A stretch of 64,000 nt of DNA from an uncultured Lachnospiraceae bacterium (GTDB lineage: Bacteria; Bacillota; Clostridia; Lachnospirales; Lachnospiraceae). The position numbers and the translations under genes were made by a program. Below, piece by piece: positions 8,307 through 17,527 of the stretch. The notes beneath the pieces were generated by a model. That model was not told the origin of the DNA. It ran no database searches and was given only the letters and a program-made list of their open reading frames with translations. Numbering within the stretch: position 1 is the stretch's first letter; every line of letters begins with the position of its first letter. Location: the NCBI GenBank assembly GCA_910578085.1, contig CAJTPM010000006.1, positions 1-64,000 on the forward strand, read 5' to 3'.

Positions 8307-8768
8307 CTAAAACTCCTCACGGTATTTCTCGTACAGCTCCCGCAGTTTTTCTTTATCTTCTTCCGTAATACTTTCCTGCAGGTACTCTTTCATTTCTGTT
8401 ACAGCCTCACTGTTTATCCCCGCATCGATCATATCCGCCACATCGGATATCGTATCTTTGTTGACATATTTTCCGACCATCTCTTTCGCCTGTTTCATGT
8501 CCTCTTCATCGATACTGTCCAGAATCTCTTTTGCCTTCTCGGCCGCCTCCGGATCCCCGGTACTCTCTATCAGCTGTTCCAGAACCTGTTCTACGATCTC
8601 CTCCTCAGCCTTCGCTTTTACCTTATCTGTGGTCATACTTTTCAGCTTATTCCCAAAGTCTTCATTGATCAGACCAAATAAAAGAATACCTCCTGCCACG
8701 ATCAAAAGGCTCAGAAAGAAAATCGTCCCTGCGCCTGTTTTCTTTTTTCTTCTTTTTCTGCTGCTCAT
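8307..8768 (-). CDS. Small membrane-anchored helical protein
   Basis: I do not recognise the family. The 153-residue protein has a very basic N-terminus (about residues 2-11, RKRRKKK), one transmembrane helix (about 15-34) and then a highly charged, mostly helical domain rich in Glu and Lys (35-153). The charge pattern predicts cytoplasmic N-terminus and external C-terminal domain, without a cleavable signal. A GAGGAG box precedes the ATG. It sits alone between gdhA and another small unknown gene. Confidence 0.65.
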   Translation of the reverse strand: MSSRKRRKKKTGAGTIFFLSLLIVAGGILLFGLINEDFGNKLKSMTTDKVKAKAEEEIVEQVLEQLIESTGDPEAAEKAKEILDSIDEEDMKQAKEMVGKYVNKDTISDVADMIDAGINSEAVTEMKEYLQESITEEDKEKLRELYEKYREEF

Positions 8769-8923
8769 ATGGGTTACTCCTCATCGTCATATCTTTTCAG
8801 AAATCATGCCGCCTGTCGGCCATTGCCGGAACGCTCCCTTCTTATTTCCAGCACTACTGTAACCTGTAACGGTTGCATGTTCCTCTATTATAACAGATGC
8901 AGCAAGTCTTCCAATAGTTCATT

Positions 8924-9355
8924 TTACAGATATTTTTTTAACCTCTCCATATTTTTTTCTTCAAATCCGGCCAGTTCCTCTGCCAGTTCCATACATTCCT
9001 TCCCGGCATTTTCGAAGGTTTTCATATTCTTCCAGATATCTGTCACCCCTCTGCTGTTCTCCTGAAACAGTATATCCGCCACATGGCTGGTACTGGAATC
9101 AAGCAGCGTACTCATCTGCAGACCGCTCCGCTGCAGTACTTCCTGCACCTGAGAATTGCGGTATCCCTCCTCCTTCTCTTTCGTCAGCTCTTTTAGCGCC
9201 CTGTTATGGATATCCGCAAAGGTAATGAATTCCCTGGACATCTCCACTGACAGTTCCTTATCATAAACTCTTTCTGTCACCGCGTCAAGGGCATTCATTG
9301 CCAACTGCGCATTTCGCTGTATGTGATGATACAATTTAATATCTTCCTTTTTCAT
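8924..9355 (-). CDS. Hypothetical helical protein
   Basis: Family not recognised. The 143-residue protein is entirely alpha-helical by appearance, with no signal peptide or membrane segment. A His-His pair occurs near residue 10 and an SGLQMSTLLDSSTSHVAD segment in the middle; the ends are Glu/Lys-rich. It looks like a small four-helix bundle. A GGGAGAAGAG purine stretch precedes the ATG. Confidence 0.6.
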   Translation of the reverse strand: MKKEDIKLYHHIQRNAQLAMNALDAVTERVYDKELSVEMSREFITFADIHNRALKELTKEKEEGYRNSQVQEVLQRSGLQMSTLLDSSTSHVADILFQENSRGVTDIWKNMKTFENAGKECMELAEELAGFEEKNMERLKKYL

Positions 9356-9705
9356 CCCGCTCTCTTCTCCCTCCTGTCACCTGTATAAACTAATTCAACA
9401 TCATATCTGCTCTGGAGATCCCTCCGTGTGCAGAAACTCTACCCTGTCATTTTCTGAACTATACTCCCATCCATCCTACAGTATGGACTACTGTCTGTTT
9501 CTTTATTCTCTTTCTAATCGAGCAGGCAAGATTTTCTTCCCCTGCGCATACAAAAAGAGTACCGCATATTTTCATACGATACTCTTTTTGTAAATTTCAT
9601 ATCATCTGTTTCAGTAAAATACCTCGCGGCAGCCTGCACATGATCATGCGACTCGTTATTCGCGCGATTATAGTCCGCTAAACCTGCACTATCAACCGGA
9701 AATCA
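9356..9705. other. Intergenic region with terminator, no gene seen
   Basis: About 350 bp with no convincing open reading frame or RNA gene. Apart from the inverted repeat at 9551-9590 I see nothing in it. Confidence 0.6.
9551..9590. terminator. Bidirectional terminator hairpin
   Basis: CAAAAAGAGTA (9551-9561) pairs perfectly with TACTCTTTTTG (9580-9590) around an 18-nt loop. The A/T-rich outer ends would act as the T-run on either strand. It lies downstream of no plus-strand gene, so its function may be mainly on the minus strand. Confidence 0.6.
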
Positions 9706-10713
9706 TCAGTCCTCTTCAGTTTCTGCAGATACCTCTTTCTCAAAAGGATACACTACACCCCATTCCTTTCTCAGTTCATCCATAAACTCCATCACGCGAA
9801 TTGTCTCTCTATGAGGCATCTGCGGACACTCCAGTGCTCCCTTTTTCAAAGCCTGCATGCACGCTTCCACCTCGTACTCATACCCTGTGATCTGCTTTGG
9901 TGCTTTTTTATAGAGAAGCTTCTTTCCATCCCGGTTATATACTGTAAAACTCTCATAATTATTGATGTTTTCAATAACCATAAAGCCTTCCGTCCCCTGA
10001 ATGATGCCTTTCCTGTCTCCTGCGCAGCAGTGGGAAGCTGTCAGACTTGCCACTCTTCCATCCGTATACTGGATCGTGATCGTCTCCTGCCTGTCTACTC
10101 CCGTCTCCGTATAGGTACAGAAAGAAGAAACCTTTGCAATATTCGTTCCAAAAAAGACAGATGCAAAATTGATCGGATACACACCAAGATCTAACAGGCT
10201 GCCACCGGCCAGGGCAGGATCCCCCAATCTCTGCACATGTTCCAGCTCGTAACTCAGATTTGCGGAAAGAAACATCGGCCTGCCGATCATTCCCCTGCTC
10301 AGAACCTCTTTTATCATGTCCACCATAGGCATGTATCTCGTCCAGATGGCCTCCGTGATAAATACATTTTCCTTTTCAGCATACTGAAGCACTTCCTTTG
10401 CCTGTGCTGCGTTTGCGGTAAAAGCCTTCTCGCACAGTACCGGTTTTTTAAATTTGATGCACAGCATCGCATTATCTCGATGCTCCGAATGAGGCGTGGC
10501 AATATAAACAAGATCTACTCTGTCATCCCGCAGCATTGCCTCATAAGAACCATAGGCTTTTTTTACGCCATACTTTTTCGCAAAAGCCTCCGCCTTCTCC
10601 TCCGTTCTGGAAGCCACCGCATAAAGCGTGATCCCCTTCATCCCGTTTACCGTAGCCGCCATTGTACCGGCAATATTACCCGCTCCCATCAAACCTATCC
10701 GAAACTTACCCAT
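9706..10713 (-). CDS. Gfo/Idh/MocA family oxidoreductase
   Basis: A 335-residue NAD(P)-dependent oxidoreductase. The N-terminal Rossmann fold has GLMGAGNIAGTMA (residues 6-18) and IATPHSEH (about 75); the usual EKP motif appears as CEKAF (about 98), followed by a typical helix. The C-terminal alpha/beta domain contains GGSLLDLGVYPI. Members act on sugars, inositols or related polyols; the substrate cannot be read here. The start MGKFRIG at 10713 fits the motif; an in-frame codon 21 bp upstream lacks a ribosome binding site. Confidence 0.88.
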   Translation of the reverse strand: MGKFRIGLMGAGNIAGTMAATVNGMKGITLYAVASRTEEKAEAFAKKYGVKKAYGSYEAMLRDDRVDLVYIATPHSEHRDNAMLCIKFKKPVLCEKAFTANAAQAKEVLQYAEKENVFITEAIWTRYMPMVDMIKEVLSRGMIGRPMFLSANLSYELEHVQRLGDPALAGGSLLDLGVYPINFASVFFGTNIAKVSSFCTYTETGVDRQETITIQYTDGRVASLTASHCCAGDRKGIIQGTEGFMVIENINNYESFTVYNRDGKKLLYKKAPKQITGYEYEVEACMQALKKGALECPQMPHRETIRVMEFMDELRKEWGVVYPFEKEVSAETEED

Positions 10714-10761
10714 ATAACCCCTTCTCCATTTCATTCAGCCGTTCTCTCTTACAGCTGTACT

Positions 10762-12054
10762 CTACTCCATAAACTCACTCTTCACATAGGCGGTCTGCCC
10801 TTTATATTTTACTTTAGTCCATCCGTCCGCCTGATTCATCACCAGTTCCAGCTTATCCCCCTGATATATCACACCTAATCTCTCACCTGACTCACTGGCG
10901 CTCTTTCTGACATTGACTGTTGTTTTCGCCGTCACATAACCGTTACTGCCAGGGAGTGTATTAGTTGTCTGGGGCTCCTGTTCTTCAACCGTCTCCTCCG
11001 TCTGTGCAGGCGCCGTCTCAGCGTCTGCAGGCGCCTGCGCTATGGCTTCCAGATACTCCGACTTAATGAAAAATTCCTGGGTTCCGTCGGTCAGTTTTGT
11101 CCAGCCGTTAGCGCGCTGCTCCAGCACTCTGAAAGTATCTCCAATCTGTGCCTTCCCCAGCTTATCCGCCTTTTCGCTGTCAGAACTTCTCATATTCACC
11201 ACAGCTGTAGTCTTCACTTCCGTAACAGCAGCTTCCGGCTGTGCCGTATCCGTCTGCTCTGCCTCCTGAACTTCCCCGGCAGCTTCCGCAGGCTGCTCCG
11301 CTTCCTGCTTCGCAATCAATGCTTCCTGTACCCCCTTTGTGATAGACTCATCTACCTTCTGGAACGCATCTGCCGCATCCGTACCGGGAGCTGTCATCTG
11401 ATTAAAATCGACCGAAGTCTTATTACTTAAATCCTTCACGTCCTCCTGAAGGCTCACAGCTTTAATATAGTCCGCCTCCTCTTTATCAATTTCATCTTCC
11501 AGATTGATATAATAATTTCCTGCATCATTCTTGCAGATGAAAAAAGTATTCATCCCAGGCACAGGCTCATCATAACCGGCAATCTGAATCTCAACAATGA
11601 CATACGCCAGAAAAGAATCTTCTCTTGGCCCCGGTTTTGTATAAATATTGATGGAGGAACAGGACTGCACATGTTTCGACCATTCTGTAAAGTACATCAC
11701 AAGCCTTTCCGACAAAGGATCTATAATATCTGCCAGCGCATCATTATTCTTGTCCTCCAGCGCCTTATAATATTTCATGATCAGTTCATTGACTTCCGGG
11801 TAGGCATTCTCCTCCAGTAAAACATCCGGAACTGTGAGACCACTTTGTACATTTTCCTCTTTCGTTATTCCGGCAGTACTGGCCTGTATTCCTTCCTGTT
11901 CTTCATTCTTTCGATTTGCTGCCATGCCGATCCCCATAGTGATCAGGATCGCTGCCACAAGAACAGCCGGAAGAACGATTTTTCTATGCTCTATAATCAT
12001 ATCTTTCAGTTTTTCCACTGTTTCTCCAAAATAAGTTTCATTCATTTTTTTCAT
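10762..12054 (-). CDS. Membrane-anchored protein with two SH3b domains
   Basis: About 430 residues. A transmembrane helix near residues 30-48 is followed by an external domain (about 75-210) resembling an NTF2-like fold, an Ala/Glu/Thr-rich linker, and two bacterial SH3 domains (about 270-325 and 365-430) with VVNMRSS...ADKLG and TVNVRKSAS...RLG signatures ending in YVKSEFME. SH3b domains commonly bind peptidoglycan, so a wall-associated role is likely. The start MKKMNE is chosen over an upstream TTG; the site before it (GGAAAGGG) is distant, so the start is uncertain. Confidence 0.75.
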   Translation of the reverse strand: MKKMNETYFGETVEKLKDMIIEHRKIVLPAVLVAAILITMGIGMAANRKNEEQEGIQASTAGITKEENVQSGLTVPDVLLEENAYPEVNELIMKYYKALEDKNNDALADIIDPLSERLVMYFTEWSKHVQSCSSINIYTKPGPREDSFLAYVIVEIQIAGYDEPVPGMNTFFICKNDAGNYYINLEDEIDKEEADYIKAVSLQEDVKDLSNKTSVDFNQMTAPGTDAADAFQKVDESITKGVQEALIAKQEAEQPAEAAGEVQEAEQTDTAQPEAAVTEVKTTAVVNMRSSDSEKADKLGKAQIGDTFRVLEQRANGWTKLTDGTQEFFIKSEYLEAIAQAPADAETAPAQTEETVEEQEPQTTNTLPGSNGYVTAKTTVNVRKSASESGERLGVIYQGDKLELVMNQADGWTKVKYKGQTAYVKSEFME

Positions 12055-12136
12055 ATCGTTAATAACGCCCTTTCCGCAGCCTGTATACCTGTTTTTTCCT
12101 CTCAACTATACTGTTCTGATTCCCCATATGGGCAAA

Positions 12137-12162
12137 CAAGAGGCAAGTAAACTCACCTCTTG
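12137..12162 (-). terminator. Possible terminator downstream of tRNA-Arg
   Basis: CAAGAGG (12137-12143) pairs with CCTCTTG (12156-12162), a 7-bp stem with 12-nt loop, about 35 bp beyond the tRNA 3' end on the minus strand. The following T-run is short. Confidence 0.4.
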
Positions 12163-12198
12163 TCTGACGGTTTCATAAACTTCCCATATCATGAAAAG

Positions 12199-12270
12199 TG
12201 CACCCGACAGGAATCGAACCTGCATTAAAGGCGTCGGAGGCCTTCGTTCTATCCGTTAGACTACGGGTGC
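12199..12270 (-). tRNA. tRNA-Arg (anticodon CCG)
   Basis: The minus strand gives a complete cloverleaf: acceptor GCACCCG/CGGGTGC, D arm, anticodon stem AAGGC/GCCTT with loop CTCCGAC (anticodon CCG, reading CGG), and a T arm with GCAGG-TTCGATT-CCTGT. The discriminator base is A. The 3' CCA is not encoded. Confidence 0.96.
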
Positions 12271-12392
12271 ATGGAATGGTATGCCCTTTAATTATTACAA
12301 AATTGTTACATCATGTCTGTTATCATACCATATCCATCCCTGTCTGTCCAGACTATCCGGAAAATTTTTTAGGGAAATTTTTGCACTTTCTT

Positions 12393-13349
12393 TTACTTTT
12401 CCTCATAAATACTGATTTTTCCTGATTTTCTGTCGTAATAGTAGACCGTATCAGATAATACTTCCTCCGGCGCAAGCTGCGTTCTGTTCACTTCCATCAC
12501 CATCCGCAGCAGATTTTTTGAACTGTTCACCTTCGTCTCCGGCAATAAAATCACTTCATGCACGGAACTTGGCAGTATATAGAGGTTTTCCCCCAGCTTT
12601 TTCGCAAACCGCTCCAGAACTCCTCTGTATAAAATGCATGCAGCGCCCAGATATCTTCTGCTGTTTGTCAGAACAAGAAGCGGTATCCCGCCCAGGTCCG
12701 GATTTTTTTCCGCAACACCTTCCAACTTTGGAAAGTCTTCCTGCTCTTTCCATTCCCACACCGGAATTTCATCTTCCAACACCATTCTTGATAGCAGTTC
12801 CTCCATGGTTCTGATCGTTCCAGGCAGCATTTTCTCCGCATTTGCCAGAGCATCCTCATAAAGTACTTCGGTTGAGATCCCCCAGTTTTTCATGTGTGTC
12901 TCTCTGATCAGTATCGCCGCTGTACCGGCCGAAGGGCTGTCCATAAGACAGTAGAAAACAACCGCCATATCCAGAAAATCTCTGTGCGGCATCTCCGCTA
13001 ACATTTGTTTATTCTTTTCTTTGTTGATAAGCTTCAAGGCCAGTTTTGTCTTTACTTTTTCATAATCTTTGTAGAAATCCACATCCGGCGTCTCAATTCC
13101 ATCCTGCTCCTCGTAAAGTTCCAGAAAATCTTCCAGAATGTCTCTTATATCCCTGCCTTCCAGATAATCCATATAAAACCGCTCCATATAGATAGTGGGC
13201 ACCACTTTTTCGCCTGGCTTTCTGATCGCAATTCCCTGCATCACAACCCCGTTATTTTTAGGTACACTGATCGTCTCTACGACCACTTCCGCCCCCAGCC
13301 TCTCCTGAAGGTTTTCCTTTACTTTTACAATAAACTGTGAAAAATTCAT
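12393..13349 (-). CDS. DUF5688 family protein
   Basis: A 318-residue cytoplasmic protein recognised as DUF5688, a family frequent in Lachnospiraceae with no established function. Typical features are the N-terminal MNFSQFIVKVKENL helix, a VVMQGIAI strand, a central helical region, and a C-terminal segment with NLYILPSSVHEVILLP and VNRTQLAPEEVLSDTVYYYDR. A good AAAGGTGG box precedes the ATG. It is divergent from nothing and follows the efp terminator, so it is probably monocistronic with the tRNA downstream. Confidence 0.8.
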   Translation of the reverse strand: MNFSQFIVKVKENLQERLGAEVVVETISVPKNNGVVMQGIAIRKPGEKVVPTIYMERFYMDYLEGRDIRDILEDFLELYEEQDGIETPDVDFYKDYEKVKTKLALKLINKEKNKQMLAEMPHRDFLDMAVVFYCLMDSPSAGTAAILIRETHMKNWGISTEVLYEDALANAEKMLPGTIRTMEELLSRMVLEDEIPVWEWKEQEDFPKLEGVAEKNPDLGGIPLLVLTNSRRYLGAACILYRGVLERFAKKLGENLYILPSSVHEVILLPETKVNSSKNLLRMVMEVNRTQLAPEEVLSDTVYYYDRKSGKISIYEEK

Positions 13350-13411
13350 ATAACCACCTTTCCTTTCCTTATCGTTTTCATTTTTTGGAAAATTATGAAT
13401 ATATTGTTTAA

Positions 13412-13449
13412 AAAAGAAAAAGACAATAGAAGAAAACTCCTATTGTCTT
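13412..13449 (-). terminator. Intrinsic terminator of the aro-efp operon
   Basis: AAGACAATAG (13420-13429) pairs perfectly with CTATTGTCTT (13440-13449). On the minus strand the stem is followed by a T-rich tail (13411-13419). It lies about 80 bp after the efp stop. Confidence 0.85.
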
Positions 13450-13528
13450 ATCGGCTACACATAATAGAGATGCATAATACTTTATCCCTGTAAGCGGAGA
13501 TAATATTGCTAACAGATCGCTCTCTCCA

Positions 13529-14086
13529 CTATACACGGCTCAAATATTCGCCCGTACGAGTATCAATCTTAATGGTATCACCCTGATTTACAAAAAGAGG
13601 AACATAAACCGTAGCACCGGTCTCCACAACAGCAGGTTTTGTCGCACCTGTCGCAGTATCTCCCTTAAAGCCGGGCTCTGTCTCCGTAATCTCAAGTTCC
13701 ACAAACAGTGGAGGCTCCACAGCAAATACACTTCCGTTATGAGAAAGCATCTTCACCATTTCATTCTCTTTCACAAATTTCATGGAATCCTGAATATCAG
13801 CGGCACTCATTGCCATCTGCTCGTAATTTTCCGTATCCATGAAATTGTACAGGTCACCATCCGCATATAAATACTGCATTTCTCTTCTGTCAATTCGTGC
13901 CTGAGGGCATTTCTCCGTAGGTCTGAAAGTTTTCTCCACTACACCACCACTCTTAATGTTTTTCAGTTTAGTTCTAACGAAAGCAGCCCCTTTTCCGGGT
14001 TTTACATGCTGGAACTCAATAATCTGAAATACATTTCCCTCCAGCTCTATCGTTATTCCATTTCTGAAATCACCTGCAGATATCAT
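13529..14086 (-). CDS. efp: Translation elongation factor P
   Basis: A 185-residue EF-P with three beta-barrel domains. EF-P relieves ribosome stalling at polyproline stretches. N-terminal DFRNGITIELEGNVFQIIEFQHVKPGKGAAFVRTKLKN-type region is characteristic, with the modification-loop lysine in KPGKGAA (about residue 32), and the C-terminus has the RTGEYLSRV ending. An AGGAGG box precedes the ATG. It is the last gene of the aroE-aroK-aroQ-efp group, before a strong terminator. Confidence 0.97.
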   Translation of the reverse strand: MISAGDFRNGITIELEGNVFQIIEFQHVKPGKGAAFVRTKLKNIKSGGVVEKTFRPTEKCPQARIDRREMQYLYADGDLYNFMDTENYEQMAMSAADIQDSMKFVKENEMVKMLSHNGSVFAVEPPLFVELEITETEPGFKGDTATGATKPAVVETGATVYVPLFVNQGDTIKIDTRTGEYLSRV

Positions 14087-14131
14087 AAACTATTCCTCCT
14101 GAATTCTTACGTTAAATAATCCTTTTCCAGT

Positions 14132-14596
14132 TTATCCTAAAAATCCATCTTTTTCAACTGTTTTTTCAAAATTTAGTAAAAAATCAATAGCAGACAGATA
14201 ACCTGGCAGTCCCTGCCCATAGATCTGTTTGTCACAGGCAGGCGCAGTAACGGAAATTTTCCGGAATTCCTCCCTGTCTGTGATATCGGAAATATGCACC
14301 TCCACTTTTTTCATGGTCGTCACAGAAGCAAGCGCATCATGGATCGCATAGCTGTAATGCGTGTACGCACCGGGATTGATGATCAGCCCTTCCGTTCCAT
14401 CAAAACAGGCATCCTGGATCCTGTCAATCATTGCGCCCTCATGGTTACTCTGGAACACTTCGATCTGACAGTGCTCTTTTTCCCCTTTCTCCGCTATCAT
14501 CTGCAGCAGTTCATCATAGTTCTTTGTCCCATAGATATTTTTCTCTCTGATCCCCAGAAAATTCAGATTTGGTCCGTTGATAATCAAAATCTTCAT
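14132..14596 (-). CDS. aroQ: Type II 3-dehydroquinate dehydratase
   Basis: A 154-residue type II dehydroquinase, converting 3-dehydroquinate to 3-dehydroshikimate in the shikimate pathway. Landmarks are NGPNLNFLGIRE with the flexible-loop arginine, the catalytic tyrosine in the IYGTKNYDEL region, NPGAYTHYSYAI and EVHISDITDREEFRK. The start overlaps the aroK stop by 4 bp (ATGA), indicating coupling. Confidence 0.96.
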   Translation of the reverse strand: MKILIINGPNLNFLGIREKNIYGTKNYDELLQMIAEKGEKEHCQIEVFQSNHEGAMIDRIQDACFDGTEGLIINPGAYTHYSYAIHDALASVTTMKKVEVHISDITDREEFRKISVTAPACDKQIYGQGLPGYLSAIDFLLNFEKTVEKDGFLG

Positions 14597-15138
14597 ACAT
14601 TTTCTCCTCTTCTTCTATCTCCCTCTAATGCCGCCACGATTTCCTCCACCACCTGTACCGGTTTTTTTCCATCTGTGGTGATCACAATATCCGCGGCATC
14701 TGCGTATCGCTTTTGTCTCTCATCCAAAAGCACTCTTATTTTCTCCATTGGATCCGTCCCCTGCAGCAACGGTCTCGTAGTATCTCCCTTCAGCCGTTCA
14801 TAAACTGTTTCAGGAGAAACTTTCAGATAGACCACCGTCCCCAGTTCCCGCAGCAGTTTTCTATTTTCTGCCCGCAGAGGCGTCCCCCCTCCCACGGAAA
14901 AAATCTGCCCTGCCCTCTCCTCCTTCAGTTTCAGCAAAAGCTGCGTCTCCTGCGCTCTGAAGTAGTTCTCGCCCTCCTTCTCAAAAATTTCCGAGATGCT
15001 TCTTTTCTCTTTCTTTTCTATCATTTTATCGGTGTCAAAAAGGGGGCACTGCAGCCTGTAAGAAAGTTTTATCCCCACAGTACTTTTGCCGCTGCCCATA
15101 AAGCCTATCAGAATAATATGGTCTTTTCTCTCATGCAA
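14593..15138 (-). CDS. aroK: Shikimate kinase
   Basis: A 181-residue shikimate kinase, phosphorylating shikimate at O3 with ATP. It shows the Walker A motif GFMGSGKSTVG (about residues 11-21), the shikimate-binding DTDKMIE, FRAQETQLL, and VGGGTPL. The start is taken as TTG at 15136-15138, with a GGGGGTG stretch upstream, because longer in-frame extensions run into aroE and carry no kinase-like sequence. It starts 4 bp after the aroE stop and overlaps aroQ. Confidence 0.93.
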   Translation of the reverse strand: MHERKDHIILIGFMGSGKSTVGIKLSYRLQCPLFDTDKMIEKKEKRSISEIFEKEGENYFRAQETQLLLKLKEERAGQIFSVGGGTPLRAENRKLLRELGTVVYLKVSPETVYERLKGDTTRPLLQGTDPMEKIRVLLDERQKRYADAADIVITTDGKKPVQVVEEIVAALEGDRRRGENV

Positions 15139-15142
15139 TTCA

Positions 15143-16051
15143 TCACACCCCCAGCGCTTTTTCCATTTTCCTGTAGATCTTTCCTGCCGCCTCCTCGCAG
15201 ACCTGCATATCGTTCCACAATTCCCAGGCAATTAACCCCTGATACAACAACATCTTCAGGCCATGGCAGGTGTTTGCGCCCGCCTGTTTTGCCAGTTCCA
15301 TAAAACGGGTTCTCGTCGGATTAAAGATCACATCATAACCTGTCTTCACCAGTCTGTAAAATGCTTCCTCTTCTATAACCGCCTGCCCGGTATGGGGGAA
15401 CATTCCAACATTCGTCGCCTGTATGGCAAGATACCGCTTACTGTCGTCTAACAACCCATACTCTTCCAGGGCATATGCTGTAGCAAAAAATCCCTCTCTG
15501 CCTGTCAGTTCACTCTCCTTTGCCATCTGCCCCGCCGCACGATTGATCTCATCTGCCAGAACTTCAGCACGTTCTTTACTGCGGTTCAGGATAAATATAT
15601 GCTTTGCACCCTTTTCCAGCAGCAGAAAAGCGATTGCTCTCGCCACCCCGCCCGCGCCAAGCAGTATGACCTCCTCCTGCGCTATCTGCACGCCGTCCGA
15701 ACACATGGCCCGGTATAATCCCGGCATATCCGTATTATATCCTTTGTATCCTCCGGCAACAGGAACAAGCGTATTCACCGCACCGATCCGCTCTGCCAAA
15801 GGATCGATGTCCTTCAGGTAAGGGATCACTTCACTTTTATAGGGCACCGTCACATTCATCCCAGCAAATCCAAAGGCTTCCGCCCCCTCTATCGCCCTCT
15901 GCAATTTCCCCGGTTCCACAGGCAACGGCACATAAACAAGATTTCTCCCGTACATTTCCGCCAATGTATTGTGTATAATCGGTGAAACCGAATGTCCTAC
16001 GGGATAACCGATCAGGCCGCACACTTTCGTCTTTGCATCGATCACTGTCAT
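15143..16051 (-). CDS. aroE: Shikimate dehydrogenase
   Basis: A 302-residue NADP-dependent shikimate dehydrogenase. The substrate-binding domain has GYPVGHSVSPIIHN (about 14-27), the catalytic lysine in NVTVPYKSEV (about 70) and NTDMPG with the catalytic aspartate; the Rossmann domain has LGAGGVARAIA (about 130) and a NRSKERAE cofactor loop. The start overlaps the YqeG-type gene's stop by 4 bp. Confidence 0.95.
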   Translation of the reverse strand: MTVIDAKTKVCGLIGYPVGHSVSPIIHNTLAEMYGRNLVYVPLPVEPGKLQRAIEGAEAFGFAGMNVTVPYKSEVIPYLKDIDPLAERIGAVNTLVPVAGGYKGYNTDMPGLYRAMCSDGVQIAQEEVILLGAGGVARAIAFLLLEKGAKHIFILNRSKERAEVLADEINRAAGQMAKESELTGREGFFATAYALEEYGLLDDSKRYLAIQATNVGMFPHTGQAVIEEEAFYRLVKTGYDVIFNPTRTRFMELAKQAGANTCHGLKMLLYQGLIAWELWNDMQVCEEAAGKIYRKMEKALGV

Positions 16052-16563
16052 CTTTTCTGCATCTTCCTCTCATAAAAATACAATACAATCCTCTCCAGAT
16101 ACCGTTTGAGCACGATCTGAATCTCCTCTTTCGGATGGATCGGTTTTACCAAAATCGCATGAATACCGCATCGCCTTGCTCCCCAAACATCGGTAAACAG
16201 CTGGTCACCCACAAAAAGCGTAGACGCCTTCGTTGTCTCCATACACTCCATAGCCTGCAGATAGCCCGCCCTTTTCGGCTTTCCCGCCTTATACAGATAA
16301 TCCGTCCCTGTCTCTTTCGCGAAAGACTTTACCCGGGGTTTACTGTTGTTGGATAACAGCATGGTCCGATACCCCGTTCTGCGGAGTTTATCAAATAACC
16401 GGACGGCACGCTCATCAGCCGGTGCTCCATGGGGCACCAGCGTATTATCAATATCAAAGATCACCCCCCGCATCCCTTTTTGATAATAGTCTTCAAAATC
16501 GATCTCATAGGCGGAATCCAGATATTCATCCGGAAAAAATATGGAAATCCCCCCCATATGCAT
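16048..16563 (-). CDS. YqeG-type HAD phosphatase (IIIA)
   Basis: A 171-residue HAD-superfamily IIIA phosphatase of the YqeG family. Motif I is FDIDNTLVPHG (nucleophile Asp and acid/base Asp), motif II LLSNNS, and motif IV GDQLFTDVWGARRCGI. In Bacillus yqeG precedes yqeH and aroE; here it is directly followed by aroE with an ATGA overlap, matching that conserved linkage. The start at 16563 is chosen for a GGGAGGAAAG box; an upstream in-frame codon lacks one. Confidence 0.88.
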   Translation of the reverse strand: MHMGGISIFFPDEYLDSAYEIDFEDYYQKGMRGVIFDIDNTLVPHGAPADERAVRLFDKLRRTGYRTMLLSNNSKPRVKSFAKETGTDYLYKAGKPKRAGYLQAMECMETTKASTLFVGDQLFTDVWGARRCGIHAILVKPIHPKEEIQIVLKRYLERIVLYFYERKMQKR

Positions 16564-16636
16564 TCTTTCCTCCCTGCTTCCAGTCCCCGGTCCGTCAGAC
16601 ACTGTCATGCATCAGCTGTCAAAACCGGATTATCCG

Positions 16637-16665
16637 AAAAAACACTCCTGCACGCGGCAGGAGTG
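16637..16665 (-). terminator. Intrinsic terminator
   Basis: CACTCCTGC (16643-16651) pairs perfectly with GCAGGAGTG (16657-16665), followed on the minus strand by six Ts (16637-16642). It ends the nrdR/small membrane protein unit ahead of the aro operon. Confidence 0.88.
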
Positions 16666-16695
16666 CCAAAACATCCACTGATATGTCTCGCAGCA

Positions 16696-16965
16696 CTATA
16701 TTTTCCGCACTGCACTGTTATAACGCACAGCCGCAAACAGCTTTGCAAAAGTTGTCACAAACAACAACACGATATCATACCACAAAAAGTTATAGAGTTT
16801 TTGCCTGGTGTCTGCAAACCACTGCTGTTGCTCCCAGGCTTTCCCTCCCCAGAAAATAAATAGCAGCAGCACGATCGCCACAAACATGAAGACCAGCCGA
16901 AATTTATTGAGGAGCTCCATGCGTTTTCTTGCCTTTTCTATTTTCTGCTTCTTTTCCTCTTCCAT
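16696..16965 (-). CDS. Small two-helix membrane protein
   Basis: Family not recognised. The 89-residue protein has a charged N-terminus (about 1-18, Glu/Lys/Arg-rich), a first membrane helix (about 22-41), a Trp/Gln-rich polar loop and a second helix (about 60-78). It is 12 bp downstream of nrdR and followed by a terminator, so it is probably co-transcribed with nrdR. Confidence 0.65.
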   Translation of the reverse strand: MEEEKKQKIEKARKRMELLNKFRLVFMFVAIVLLLFIFWGGKAWEQQQWFADTRQKLYNFLWYDIVLLFVTTFAKLFAAVRYNSAVRKI

Positions 16966-16977
16966 CTTTTACTCCGC

Positions 16978-17430
16978 TTACTTGTCCAATACCTTTTTCA
17001 GTTCATCCATAAAAGTATTGATGTCTTTAAATTCCCGATAGACAGAAGCAAACCGCACATATGCCACCATGTCTAACCCCTTCAATTTCTCCATCACATA
17101 CTCACCGATCACACCGCTGGATATCTCCTTTTCCTCCATCTTGAAAATTTCCGTCTCCACATCATCCACAAGCTTTTCGATCTGTCCCGCACTGATCGGT
17201 CTTTTATGGCAGGCGCGCAGCACACCGGCCTCAATCTTAGAGCGGTCATAAGTCTCCCTGTTATTATCTTTTTTGATAATAATGAGCGGTATGGTTTCCA
17301 CTTTCTCATAAGTCGTAAAACGCTTATCACATTCATCACAGACACGTCGTCTTCGGATCGAATTATTCTCCTCCGCCGGTCGGGAGTCGATCACCCTGGT
17401 ATTCTCATGGCCACAAAAGGGACATTTCAT
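16978..17430 (-). CDS. nrdR: Transcriptional repressor NrdR
   Basis: A 150-residue NrdR, the ATP/dATP-sensing repressor of ribonucleotide reductase genes. An N-terminal zinc ribbon has CPFC and CDEC pairs (about residues 3-34), followed by RFTTYEKVE and an ATP-cone domain with FDRSKIEAG-like sequence (TYDRSKIEAGVLRACHKRPIS, shown in part). Length is normal. AGGAGG lies 7 bp before the ATG; a GTG just upstream is also possible. Confidence 0.95.
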   Translation of the reverse strand: MKCPFCGHENTRVIDSRPAEENNSIRRRRVCDECDKRFTTYEKVETIPLIIIKKDNNRETYDRSKIEAGVLRACHKRPISAGQIEKLVDDVETEIFKMEEKEISSGVIGEYVMEKLKGLDMVAYVRFASVYREFKDINTFMDELKKVLDK

Positions 17431-17527
17431 CACTTTTCCTCCTGTTCCGGTATTTCCCCGGAAATATCTTTCTTTCTAAAAAAGTATAGATTACAGGGTC
17501 TTTTCTGTCAAGTAAAAATGCCCTCTC